Below are positions 55,205 to 63,302 of a DNA stretch of 64,000 nt, piece by piece (within the stretch, counting starts at the first letter, position 1; each line of letters starts with the position of its first letter). Under the pieces are notes generated by a model, which did no database searches, was not told where the DNA came from, and saw only the letters and a list, made by a program, of their open reading frames with translations. The DNA is taken from assembly GCF_000380965.1 (NCBI RefSeq), contig NZ_KB905553.1, positions 78,102 to 142,101 on the forward strand. Reading direction: 5' to 3'. The position numbers and the translations under genes were made by a program. This DNA comes from Paenibacillus ginsengihumi DSM 21568. GTDB lineage: Bacteria > Bacillota > Bacilli > Paenibacillales > NBRC-103111.

Positions 55205-56481
55205 TACGAGCCGCTTTGAACGGAAGGGATCATGATGGAGAAGCACGTTCCTTTGCCGACCTGGCTTGTCACATCGATCCGCCCGTGGAAGGTTTGAATC
55301 GTCCGGTACGTGACCATCATGCCGAGGCCGGTGCCTTTGCCGCGGGTCGTGTAGTATGGCGTGCCGAGACGGCGGATCTCTTCCTCGGTCATGCCGACGC
55401 CCTGGTCGATGATGTCGATACAGACGCTGCGGCTGTGCACGGCGCCGATGACCTTAAGACATCCCCCTCCGGGCATCGCTTCGATGCCGTTGCGACACAG
55501 GTGGACGATGCACTGGATAAACTTCTCCTTGTTGGCATTGATCATCAGCTTCTCGTCCAGCTGTATATCGAGGCTGACGTTGCTCAGGCGGGCGTACGAC
55601 TCCAGCGTCTTAAGCGCCTTCTCAATGAGCGGCTTGGCGTCGAGCCGTTCGACAGCTTCCAGCTGAGGCCTGGCAAACGTCATATAGTCGTTCACGATCG
55701 ACTGCGCCTTGATGAGCTCCTCGAGCACCATCTGGCTATAAATTTTGCGCTTCTCCTCGGGCAGCTCGTTGTGCTTCAGCATTTGCATAAAACCTTTGGC
55801 GACCGTCAGCGGGTTGCGAATCTCGTGCGCGAATGATGCGGCCAGCTCGCCGAGCACGTTCATTTTGTCGGCCCGGTGATAAAGATTTCTGCGCCTTATG
55901 TTTTTCTTGATCTGTTCGATCAGCAGGACAGCGAGGCTCAGCGTGCCGGACAGCAGCAGGCAGAATAGCGGAAAATACACGTAAAATGCCGGGAGCAGCG
56001 GGCTGCCTTCGTACCACCGGATAAACCAGGTAGCAAGCACCGATACCAAAGACAGCGCGCCCCCGAGAATAAACGCTTTTTTCGCCAATTCCCGCTTGTC
56101 CCCGCTCCAGTACCACCGCGACGCTGCGAACAGCAGCAGACAGGTGAGCGGCAGGAGCAATAGCTGAAGATAAGCGCCAGTCCCCCCCAGCACCAGGCGA
56201 TAAAGCGCAATGACTGCCGCTACCCCGAGCGCGTGAAACGTACCGGCGTACAGGAAGCAGATCGTCAGGGGCACGAGCCGAAAGTCGTACTGCAGCCCTT
56301 CGTACAGCTCGAACGGACAAGCCATGCACAGCAGTGAGACAACCATACAGGCAGCGGTAATGATGCGGGCGCTGTGAAACTGGCCCGGATGCTCCTGGCG
56401 GTCGATCCATAACACCTGATAGAGCAAAATCGGGGTTATGACGATCAATGTGTTCAGCAGCAGTTGATTCACAAGACTCAA
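55198..56481 (-). CDS. KinB-like sensor histidine kinase
   Basis: 427 residues. Six membrane helices of the 5TM-5TMR_LYT type in 1-190, then a dimerisation domain with the phospho-acceptor in FAHEIRNPLTVAKGFMQML (His219) and an ATP-binding domain (NGIEAMPGGG, IDQGVGMTEEEIRRLGTPYYTTRGKGTGLGMM). B. subtilis KinB has this layout and feeds the sporulation phosphorelay. No response regulator lies next to it, as expected of orphan phosphorelay kinases. Its end overlaps the pbpI end by 7 bases (convergent). Confidence 0.82.
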   Translation of the reverse strand: MSLVNQLLLNTLIVITPILLYQVLWIDRQEHPGQFHSARIITAACMVVSLLCMACPFELYEGLQYDFRLVPLTICFLYAGTFHALGVAAVIALYRLVLGGTGAYLQLLLLPLTCLLLFAASRWYWSGDKRELAKKAFILGGALSLVSVLATWFIRWYEGSPLLPAFYVYFPLFCLLLSGTLSLAVLLIEQIKKNIRRRNLYHRADKMNVLGELAASFAHEIRNPLTVAKGFMQMLKHNELPEEKRKIYSQMVLEELIKAQSIVNDYMTFARPQLEAVERLDAKPLIEKALKTLESYARLSNVSLDIQLDEKLMINANKEKFIQCIVHLCRNGIEAMPGGGCLKVIGAVHSRSVCIDIIDQGVGMTEEEIRRLGTPYYTTRGKGTGLGMMVTYRTIQTFHGRIDVTSQVGKGTCFSIMIPSVQSGSYH

Positions 56482-56589
56482 AATCGATCACCTTTCAACG
56501 CTTGCATGTCATGTAAACTTCCTTCTCTTAATTCGACAAACTTTGCTACTTTCCTATCGCAGTGATGAAAAATATATCTATGAACGAAA

Positions 56590-56635
56590 CAGGGCTGTCT
56601 CCAAAGTCATGTCGATGGCTTTAGAGACAGCCCTG
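56590..56635 (-). terminator. Strong hairpin after yitT gene
   Basis: CAGGGCTGTCTCCAAAGTCAT pairs with ATGGCTTTAGAGACAGCCCTG almost perfectly over 21 positions, directly after the stop of the YitT gene on the minus strand. GGGCTGTCTC-type ends also occur at insertion sequence termini, but no transposase is present. Confidence 0.8.
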
Positions 56636-56638
56636 CTC

Positions 56639-57523
56639 TTAGTGAATATTCTTTTTCTTGAAGCGGCCGCCCTTGACGTCGTGGATATTGCCGACAGCCA
56701 GAAACGCAGCGGGGTCGAGCTCCTCGACGATCGACTTCAGCTTCGCTTCCTCCAGGCGGTTGATCACGCAGAAGATGACGCGCTTGGAGTCGCCGGTAAA
56801 GGCGCCCTCGCCGTTCAGATAGGTGACGCCGCGCCCGAGTCGCGACATGATCGTATCGCCGATCTCCTTGTGGTTGTCGCTGATGATCCACACCGACTTC
56901 GATTCATCGAAGCCTTCGATGGTGATGTCGATCATTTTATAGGCAATGTAGTAGGCGATCAAGGAGTACATCGCTTGGTTCCATCCAAAGACGAAGCCGG
57001 CGCTCGACAAAATGAACACGTTGATGAACATCACGATTTCGCCGACGGAGAAAGGGGACTTCTTGTTCGCCATAATAGCCACAATCTCGGTCCCGTCGAG
57101 CGAACCGCCGGAGCGAATAACGAGGCCGACGCCGACGCCGAGAATGATGCCCCCGAAGACCGCCGCCAGCAGCGGGTCGATCGTGATTGGATCTACCGGA
57201 TGGAGCAGCGAGGTGCCGACGGACATGACCAGTACGGCGAACAGCGTGGAGACGGCGAACGTCTTGCCGATCTGTTTATAGCCAAGGAACAGGAAGGGCA
57301 GATTCAGTAAGGTAAGAAAAATGCCAAGCGGAATGTTGAACAAGTGAGAAAAAATAATGGAGACGCCGACGATGCCGCCGTCGATAATTTTGTTCGGGAC
57401 TAGAAAAATTTCCAGACCGACCGATACGAGGGCCGCTCCGATCGTCATCAGCAGCACCCGCTTGAGCACTTTGGCGCGGGTCAAGCGCAGGTGCTGTTTA
57501 TTGAGCAGTGCTTCCGGACTCAT
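56639..57523 (-). CDS. YitT family (DUF161/DUF2179) membrane protein
   Basis: 294 residues. Five or six N-terminal helices (VSVGLEIFLVPNKIIDGGIVGVSII, GIILGVGVGLVIRSGGSLDGTEIVA) and a cytoplasmic DUF2179 domain (GRGVTYLNGEGAFTGDSKRVIFCVI, DPAAFLAVGNIHDVKGGRFKKK). Role unknown. The start was set at 57523, with GGAGGAGG 6 bases upstream; ATG 57529 is too close to it. The first bases overlap the end of the small upstream gene by 26 bases. Confidence 0.9.
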   Translation of the reverse strand: MSPEALLNKQHLRLTRAKVLKRVLLMTIGAALVSVGLEIFLVPNKIIDGGIVGVSIIFSHLFNIPLGIFLTLLNLPFLFLGYKQIGKTFAVSTLFAVLVMSVGTSLLHPVDPITIDPLLAAVFGGIILGVGVGLVIRSGGSLDGTEIVAIMANKKSPFSVGEIVMFINVFILSSAGFVFGWNQAMYSLIAYYIAYKMIDITIEGFDESKSVWIISDNHKEIGDTIMSRLGRGVTYLNGEGAFTGDSKRVIFCVINRLEEAKLKSIVEELDPAAFLAVGNIHDVKGGRFKKKNIH

Positions 57524-57719
57524 GCGCATCCTCCTCCTTCAGATCAAATTCCAGGCAAAGCTCTGATATAATCAGATCGATCGCTGCCTTCTGGCCCGCC
57601 AGGAAATGCTGCTGCTCCTTGAATTCGGCAGACGAGCATTGGTGTTGCAGCGTTTTTTTGCGTATGACGAGCCGTTCAAGGAAGTCTTCGATCTTGGCTT
57701 TGCGGTATGTTTCGGCCAT
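57498..57719 (-). CDS. Small soluble protein upstream of the YitT gene
   Basis: 73 residues, not recognised. AETYRKAKIEDFLERLVIRK start, then a helical region (EFKEQQHFLAGQKAAIDLII) and an acidic end. Start at 57719 with GGAGG seven bases upstream; ATG 57725 overlaps it. Helix content and Glu/Lys richness suggest a coiled or dimeric protein. The overlap with yitT implies coupled translation and perhaps a shared role. Confidence 0.65.
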   Translation of the reverse strand: MAETYRKAKIEDFLERLVIRKKTLQHQCSSAEFKEQQHFLAGQKAAIDLIISELCLEFDLKEEDAHESGSTAQ

Positions 57720-57976
57720 AGTCATACCTCCGCGATGATTGGGATATATACTATTGTATTCTTTTGTATACACCAATTCAAGCTATTCAGCAAAAAAAAT
57801 GATATCCGTTCAATATTCGCCGAAATTTCAAAAAATTCCGATTCTTGTCGACTGAGCCGGCCAAAAGCTTCGTTTAGATCGGAAATAGACCATGAGATCC
57901 GGCTTCAACATCTCAATTCCTATCGTATATAATTAAAGATACCTTAATATTTTACAGTCTGAAATTTTATGTCTCG

Positions 57977-58019
57977 AGGAGGTGGGGCCCGTCTGCCGCG
58001 AGGAGACGGGCGTTGCTTG
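57977..58019 (+). promoter_or_regulatory. Structured translation start of the second CorC gene: SD, hairpin, TTG
   Basis: AGGAGGTGG (57977-57985), then a perfect 8-bp hairpin GCCCGTCT (57987-57994) with AGACGGGC (58004-58011), then GTTGC and TTG at 58017. No other SD lies between the hairpin and TTG, so the SD must act across the hairpin if TTG is the start. Confidence 0.65.
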
Positions 58020-59360
58020 AGTGATCCTTTACCGCTAGTGCTGAACGTCGTTTTGATTTTAGCGTTAGTGCTGCTGAACGGTTTTTTTGTAGCGGCGGAA
58101 TTCGCGCTTGTGAAAGTGCGCAACAGCCGGCTGGAAACGCTTGCCCAGGAAGGCCACCGGATGGCGAAGCTGGCCCGGGCGGTGACCGGAAATTTGAACG
58201 CCTACTTGTCGGCCTGCCAGCTCGGCATTACTTTGGCTTCGCTCGGACTCGGATGGGTCGGCGAGCCGGCGATCGCCGATATGCTGAAGCCGCTGTTCGC
58301 GAAGATGGGGCTTGGCGAAGTGTACCTTCATTCGGTGTCCTTCGTCATCGCGTTTACCTTGATCACGTCGCTGCACATTACGCTGGGAGAGCAGTTTCCC
58401 AAAACGTACGCCATACGCAAATCGGAACCGGTCACTCTGTGGTCTGCCGTTCCGCTGCTCGTGTTCTATAAGGTGATGTACCCGTTCATCTGGTTTTTGA
58501 ACGGCGTCTCCAACTGGATGCTGCGCAAGAGCGGCGTCGAGCCGACGAACGAGCACGAGTCCGCGCATACGGAGGAAGAAATACGGCTGATGGTGAAGGA
58601 AAGCCACGAGAGCGGATATATCGATCAGACAGAGATGGCGCTCGTCGACAGCATTTTCGAATTCACCGAGACGATTGCCCGCGAAATTATGATCCCTCGC
58701 ACGGAGATGGAATGTTTGTATGCCCAGCAGCCTTATGCCGACAATATGGAGATCGCCCTGAAAGGCATGCGGACGCGTTATCCCGTCTGCGATCCGGACA
58801 AGGACAACATTATCGGCTTCGTGCACATCAAGGATTTGCTGAAGCCGCGCGAGATGCCGGGCGGCGACACTTTGCGCAGCCTCATCAGGCCGATCATCAA
58901 GGTGCCCGAATCGATGCAGATCAGCCAGCTGCTCAAGCTGATGCAGAAGCGGAAAATACAGATGGCGCTGCTGATCGACGAATACGGCGGCACTTCCGGG
59001 CTGGTGACGCTGGAGGATATTTTGGAGGAAATCGTCGGGGAGATTCACGACGAATTCGACCAGGAACGGCCCCTCATCGAGAAGAAGGACGAGTTGACGT
59101 ATTCCATTGACGGCCGAATGCTGATCGAGGACGTGAACGCCCGGTTCGGACTCGATATCGAGACGCCGGATTATGATACGATCGGCGGCTGGGTGTACGC
59201 GCAGGTCGAGATGCCGCCGCGCAAGCACCAGAAGGTCAGCTACAACGGGCTGTACGATTTCGTCATCGAGGAGACCGAGCATATGCGGATATCCCGCATT
59301 TTGGTCCGCAAGGCGCTGCAGGCGCCGGACTCCAGCTCCAATATCGAAACGGCCGTATAA
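58017..59360 (+). CDS. HlyC/CorC (CNNM-type) family transporter, paralogue 2
   Basis: 447 residues from TTG 58017 (SDPLPLVLNVVLILALVLLNG). Same architecture as the gene at 34781: DUF21 membrane domain, two CBS domains (AREIMIPRTEMECL, IGFVHIKDLLKP, LIDEYGGTSGLVTLEDILEEIVGEIHDEFD), CorC_HlyC (YDTIGGWVYAQVEM). An in-frame ATG at 57969 would add 16 residues but has no ribosome site. The CBS part is highly similar between the paralogues, including RYPVCDPDKDNIIGFVHI. Confidence 0.9.
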   Translation: MSDPLPLVLNVVLILALVLLNGFFVAAEFALVKVRNSRLETLAQEGHRMAKLARAVTGNLNAYLSACQLGITLASLGLGWVGEPAIADMLKPLFAKMGLGEVYLHSVSFVIAFTLITSLHITLGEQFPKTYAIRKSEPVTLWSAVPLLVFYKVMYPFIWFLNGVSNWMLRKSGVEPTNEHESAHTEEEIRLMVKESHESGYIDQTEMALVDSIFEFTETIAREIMIPRTEMECLYAQQPYADNMEIALKGMRTRYPVCDPDKDNIIGFVHIKDLLKPREMPGGDTLRSLIRPIIKVPESMQISQLLKLMQKRKIQMALLIDEYGGTSGLVTLEDILEEIVGEIHDEFDQERPLIEKKDELTYSIDGRMLIEDVNARFGLDIETPDYDTIGGWVYAQVEMPPRKHQKVSYNGLYDFVIEETEHMRISRILVRKALQAPDSSSNIETAV

Positions 59361-59382
59361 GACGCTGCAAGGCGTCTTTTTT
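59360..59382 (+). terminator. CorC paralogue 2 terminator
   Basis: AGACGC pairs with GCGTCT around six bases, then TTTTT. Confidence 0.75.
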
Positions 59383-59489
59383 GCGCTCTACGCGGGAGAG
59401 CGGGCCTTCGCGCCGGTACTAGAGCAAGTTAGTACTATCCGTTCAAGGAGAAAAGATATACATTAGATACAAGGAGAGGTGACGATAGC

Positions 59490-60713
59490 ATGAGCAGAAA
59501 ATGGATCGAGCGCGAAGGTCCGCGCTGGGTGGAAGCGGGAATCGTTACGCCTGAGCAGGTGCGGAGCATCGCCGGATTGTATGACGATAAAAGCCGGGCT
59601 GTCGCGCTGCTGCCGCTGCTTGGCGGCATTTTGCTCGGCGCGGGCATCTTAAGCTTTATAGCCGCCAACTGGGCGAGCATTCCCGCACTGGCGCGGCTTG
59701 TTATGATCATTGCGGCCATGCTTGGCTTCTACGGAGCCGGCGAAAGGGTGCTGCGGCAGGGGCACGACCGGACGGGGATCGCCCTGATCGGACTCGGGTG
59801 GGTGTGCTTCGGCGGAGGCATCATCCTGCTCGGCCAGACGTTCCACCTGATGTCGTACGGAGCCGGCTCCCTGATTCTGTGGGGAGCTGCGGGGCTGGCG
59901 CTCGCCTACGTTTACGCCAGCCGCTACTTGCTGCTGCTGGCGCTGGCGGCATGCCATATTGCGCAGGCTTACAGTCTCGGCGAATTCGAGACGTTCAGCT
60001 ATGCTGCGGCGCTATTGATCGTCGCGGCGGGCTGGCTCGCCTACAAGCGGGGCGATGCGCCGCTGCTGCTGCTGGTCAGCCTGAGCGCGGCAGCGCAGTC
60101 CTTGCTCTGGGTCGCTTCCGGCGAGCTGCGCTTCCTGTGGATGCTCGTGCCGCTGTTCGTGCTGTATGCCGCCGGCGACTGGCTGTCTGACCGCGAGCTC
60201 GGAATCGCGCTGCAAAGCGGCGCGCTCGTATCGGCGTTCCTCTTCGCCGCATGGGCGGTCCTGCTCGCCGGAGACACATGGCTCTTCCGCAACAGCGAGT
60301 GGCTGCGGCCGGAGCCGTGGCCGTATATCGCCGCGCTGGCAGCGCTGCTTGCCGTCTCGGTATGGGGAAAATACCGCCAAGGCCGGACAGCGGAAGCGGC
60401 CGATTGGGTCATTGCCGTCCCGTTCGTGTACTTGCCGACCGGCATGGAGGTGCTGTATATGATCGCCCTGTTCGTCTTCTCCCTGCAGCTGCTGTGGAGA
60501 GGCTATGCCGAGGAATGGCGGGCCAAGATCAACTGGGGAACCGTTCTTTTCCTGCTCAGCACCTTGGTAGCTTACGGGAAGCTGACCTGGGACTTTATGG
60601 ATAAATCGCTGTTCTTTATCCTTGGCGGTGTTTTGATGCTGACGCTGGGATGGTATTTGAACCGGAAACGGTCGCAATTTTTAAAGGACCATAAAGGAGG
60701 AGATCGGCCGTGA
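59490..60713 (+). CDS. DUF2157 membrane protein
   Basis: 407 residues. Soluble N-terminus (SRKWIEREGPRWVEAGIVTPEQV), then about ten or eleven helices starting LLPLLGGILLGAGILSFIAANW, the DUF2157 hallmark. Function unknown. ATG behind AAGGAGAGGTGACGATAGC. The stop overlaps the next start (GTGA), a pairing of DUF2157 with a GDYXXLXY protein that is common in bacteria. Confidence 0.85.
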   Translation: MSRKWIEREGPRWVEAGIVTPEQVRSIAGLYDDKSRAVALLPLLGGILLGAGILSFIAANWASIPALARLVMIIAAMLGFYGAGERVLRQGHDRTGIALIGLGWVCFGGGIILLGQTFHLMSYGAGSLILWGAAGLALAYVYASRYLLLLALAACHIAQAYSLGEFETFSYAAALLIVAAGWLAYKRGDAPLLLLVSLSAAAQSLLWVASGELRFLWMLVPLFVLYAAGDWLSDRELGIALQSGALVSAFLFAAWAVLLAGDTWLFRNSEWLRPEPWPYIAALAALLAVSVWGKYRQGRTAEAADWVIAVPFVYLPTGMEVLYMIALFVFSLQLLWRGYAEEWRAKINWGTVLFLLSTLVAYGKLTWDFMDKSLFFILGGVLMLTLGWYLNRKRSQFLKDHKGGDRP

Positions 60714-61243
60714 CCGCGAATGTGAATACAAGACGGCGAACGCTCGGCATCGCCCTTCTGGCGCTGCTGCAGACGCTGGTGCTGATCTGGCTTGCCGTCA
60801 GCTATTACGCGATCGGCTGGTTCGGCACGGAGATCAAGGTGAAGACCGAGCCGGTCGACCCGCGCGATTTGCTCTATGGCGACTATGTGCGGCTCAGCTA
60901 CGATATCAGCCGAATTCCCGCCGGTCTCTGGAAAGGCGAGGGGGATCTTCCGAAGCGAGGCACCGCGGTGTACGTCGTTCTGTCGCCGGAATCGTCCGGT
61001 ATGATGAGGCCGGAAGCCGTCTATGACAAGAAGCCGGACGCTGCTGAAGGGCAAGTGGTGCTGAAGGGGCGCTCCGCCTATAGCTGGGAGCAGGAAATTT
61101 CCGTCGAATACGGCGTGGAGCGCTACTACGTTCCGGAAGGAACGGGCAAGGAGCTGGAGGAGAAGGCGGACAATCTGATCGCCCGCATGAAGGTGGCCCC
61201 GTGGGGACAGGCGCGAATCGAAAGCCTGGAGGACCCGTCCTGA
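60710..61243 (+). CDS. GDYXXLXY domain protein
   Basis: 177 residues, GTG start overlapping the DUF2157 stop. N-terminal helix (about 13-36) and the defining motif LLYGDYVRLSYDIS; C-terminal AYSWEQEISVEYGVERYYVPEG block is also typical. Outside-facing and probably acting with the DUF2157 protein; role unknown. Confidence 0.88.
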   Translation: MTANVNTRRRTLGIALLALLQTLVLIWLAVSYYAIGWFGTEIKVKTEPVDPRDLLYGDYVRLSYDISRIPAGLWKGEGDLPKRGTAVYVVLSPESSGMMRPEAVYDKKPDAAEGQVVLKGRSAYSWEQEISVEYGVERYYVPEGTGKELEEKADNLIARMKVAPWGQARIESLEDPS

Positions 61244-61333
61244 GCGGCCAGAGCTCCGGTCTGTTCGCAGGCACTGCCGGTCCGTTCCTGAAGTTCCGAC
61301 CGTCAATGCTTATCTAATGTCCTGCCTGGCGGC

Positions 61334-61363
61334 TTGCTTTTTCTCCGGCCGGGTATATACAAT
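61334..61363 (+). promoter_or_regulatory. Probable lipL promoter
   Basis: TTGCTT, 18-bp spacer, TACAAT. It excludes ATG 61362 as start and supports 61389. Confidence 0.4.
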
Positions 61364-61388
61364 GAAAATCAGGCGGGAGGGACGAACG

Positions 61389-62270
61389 ATGGAACGCGAT
61401 GAATATTCAGGCGCAGGGAGCGCCCATACAATAGATGGACAGCCGAAGCTGCCCGGCGGCACGTTGATTTGGGACCGCAGCGGCGAGCTGGAGGAGCACG
61501 ATGTGCTGTACTCCTTCGCGCTGGAGGAGCTGCTGTGCCGACAGACGGGCGAAGGAGCGGCGCCGATCGTGCATCTGTGGCGCCATCCCCGCGGCTTCGT
61601 CATGGGGCTGCGCGACAGCAGGCTGCCGGGCGCGCAGCAAGCCGCCGATTGGCTGGCGGCGCAGGGCTATGCCGTTGGCGTCCGCAATTCCGGCGGCGCC
61701 GCGGTGCCGCTCGATCCCGGCGTCGTGAACGTGTCGCTGATCCTGCCGAAGCGCCAGCAGGGCGACATCGACTTTCGCGACGACTTCGAGCGAATGTACC
61801 TGTTCATTCGCGAGGCGCTGGAGGATGCCGACGTCGCGGTGGACAAGGGAGAAATCGGCGGGGCTTACTGTCCCGGCGATTACGACCTGAGCATCGGCGG
61901 CCGCAAATTTTGCGGTATCGCCCAGCGCAGGCAGGCTCACGCTTACGTCGTGCAAGCATTCGTCGTCGCAGGCGGCTTCGGCAGCGCCCGCGCCGAGCTG
62001 GTGCGGGAATTTTACCGCTTGGCCGCGAAGGGGCAAGACGTCGATCATCCGCGCGTTGCCGCCGCCAGCATGGCCAGCCTCGAAGAGCTGGCCGCCTACG
62101 GCGCGGGCGAAGCGGCGGCGGAGCGGTTCGTCCGCAGCGTGAAGCGGACGGCGAAGCGCTGGATCGGCGAAGGCGCGGCCCTGCCGCCGGTGTTACCCGC
62201 GCGGGAAGAAGTGCTGCGCATGGCCGATTCGCTGCGCAAGCGGTACGGCATTCAGAATAGGCAAGCCTGA
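61389..62270 (+). CDS. lipL: LipL-like octanoyl/lipoyl amidotransferase
   Basis: 293 residues of the biotin/lipoate ligase fold. RHPRGFVMGLRDSRLPGA, VRNSGGAAVPLDPGVVNVSL, and GAYCPGDYDLSIGGRKFCGIAQRR, whose Cys161 matches the catalytic Cys of Bacillus LipL/LipM. LipL moves octanoyl from GcvH to E2 subunits; LipM starts the chain. LipL is favoured by the GAYCPGDYDLS block, but LipM is not excluded. The start was chosen at ATG 61389 behind GGGAGGGAC. The pyruvate dehydrogenase gene lies 1 kb downstream. Confidence 0.7.
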   Translation: MERDEYSGAGSAHTIDGQPKLPGGTLIWDRSGELEEHDVLYSFALEELLCRQTGEGAAPIVHLWRHPRGFVMGLRDSRLPGAQQAADWLAAQGYAVGVRNSGGAAVPLDPGVVNVSLILPKRQQGDIDFRDDFERMYLFIREALEDADVAVDKGEIGGAYCPGDYDLSIGGRKFCGIAQRRQAHAYVVQAFVVAGGFGSARAELVREFYRLAAKGQDVDHPRVAAASMASLEELAAYGAGEAAAERFVRSVKRTAKRWIGEGAALPPVLPAREEVLRMADSLRKRYGIQNRQA

Positions 62271-62358
62271 AGCGATGAACGAGCCTGAAGCTTTGGAGGT
62301 TTATTCGAGCCTCGAAAGCCTGCCCGGTTTACTCGAGCCCGAAAGCTTGCCGACAAGC

Positions 62359-63087
62359 TTATTGCAAAAAATGCTTCATCATGCGGGGCAGCTCGTTTTG
62401 CCAGAAGCCCCACAGGTGCTTGCCGGTTTTTTCTTCATAAGTCAGCTTGCAGCTTCTCGCTTCGAGAAGCTGTTTTGTTTGCCGGTTCGCTTCCAAAAAA
62501 TCGAAGGTGCCGCGCTCCGTTTTCACTTCCGTTTCCTCGGTCCCGATCAGCATGTACAAGCTGAGCCAGGACAGATCGTTCTCGCAGGCCAGCCGCTCCC
62601 GGGTAGATTGTAAAAAAGCGCCCGACAAGGATATAACTTGGCCAAAAAGGCTACGATAATCTAGGGCAAGATGCAGGGAGACGGTGCCGCCAAGCGAATC
62701 GCCGGCTAAAATGCGTTCGGAAGGATCGGTACGGACTGCGTATCGGGCTTCCACGAACGGCAGCAGCTCCTCGGCGAAAAAGCGGCAGTATGCGCCGAAG
62801 CGTTCCCCTTCCGGAGCGTATTCGGATGTGCGCGTCTTGATGTCGACGTCTACGCCGACGATGACGGCCGGCGGCACGTTCTCGTCGTAGATGAGCCGGT
62901 TCATATGCGTGACGATGCGGCCGAAGTTGAAAAACTGCTCCCCGTCCTGACAATAAATGACCGGATAAGAAGCGATCTCCTGATATCCCGGCGGAAGGAA
63001 AATGCGCACCGGGCGTTCCTCCTGCAGGAAGTTGGAGGCGACCCGCTCCTTGACAATCGTTCTTTTATAATACAGCGTATCGTCCAT
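62359..63087 (-). CDS. Esterase D/Fes-type alpha/beta hydrolase
   Basis: 242 residues, no signal peptide. PVRIFLPPGYQEIASYPVIYCQDGEQ is the family opening; nucleophile Ser131 in AGDSLGGTVSLHLAL; C-terminal His in TGKHLWGFWQNELP. Related to YbbA/IroE-like esterases; a siderophore or acyl ester may be the substrate, unproven. ATG at 63087 with AGGAGACGTTATC upstream on the minus strand. Divergent from pdhA. Confidence 0.85.
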   Translation of the reverse strand: MDDTLYYKRTIVKERVASNFLQEERPVRIFLPPGYQEIASYPVIYCQDGEQFFNFGRIVTHMNRLIYDENVPPAVIVGVDVDIKTRTSEYAPEGERFGAYCRFFAEELLPFVEARYAVRTDPSERILAGDSLGGTVSLHLALDYRSLFGQVISLSGAFLQSTRERLACENDLSWLSLYMLIGTEETEVKTERGTFDFLEANRQTKQLLEARSCKLTYEEKTGKHLWGFWQNELPRMMKHFLQ

Positions 63088-63188
63088 GATAACGTCTCCT
63101 TAAATCGCAGTTTTTTCATGTTGCATTTTCATGTTGTATTATAATAGTTGCTTAGGATTCATCTTTCTGTTACATATATTTTCGCCAA

Positions 63189-63280
63189 CTGTTATAGTAA
63201 TATGTACACAACAAAAGCAGATTTTTAGGGTTAGTTATTGTGCAAAGGATATAAACAGGTTTATAATACTACTATAACAG
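63189..63280 (+). promoter_or_regulatory. pdhA control region: -10 and inverted operator-like repeats
   Basis: CTGTTATAGTA (63189-63199) is the exact reverse complement of TACTATAACAG (63270-63280), 70 bp apart. A perfect TATAAT lies at 63262-63267 with TTGTGC 18 bp before it. The right half-site covers the expected start of transcription. Confidence 0.6.
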
Positions 63281-63302
63281 AAACTTAATAAATTTTACAT
63301 GA

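Noticed and set aside
56590-56635. Insertion sequence end (GGGCTGTCTC motif)
   Set aside because: No transposase fragment or second end nearby; position after yitT stop fits a terminator.
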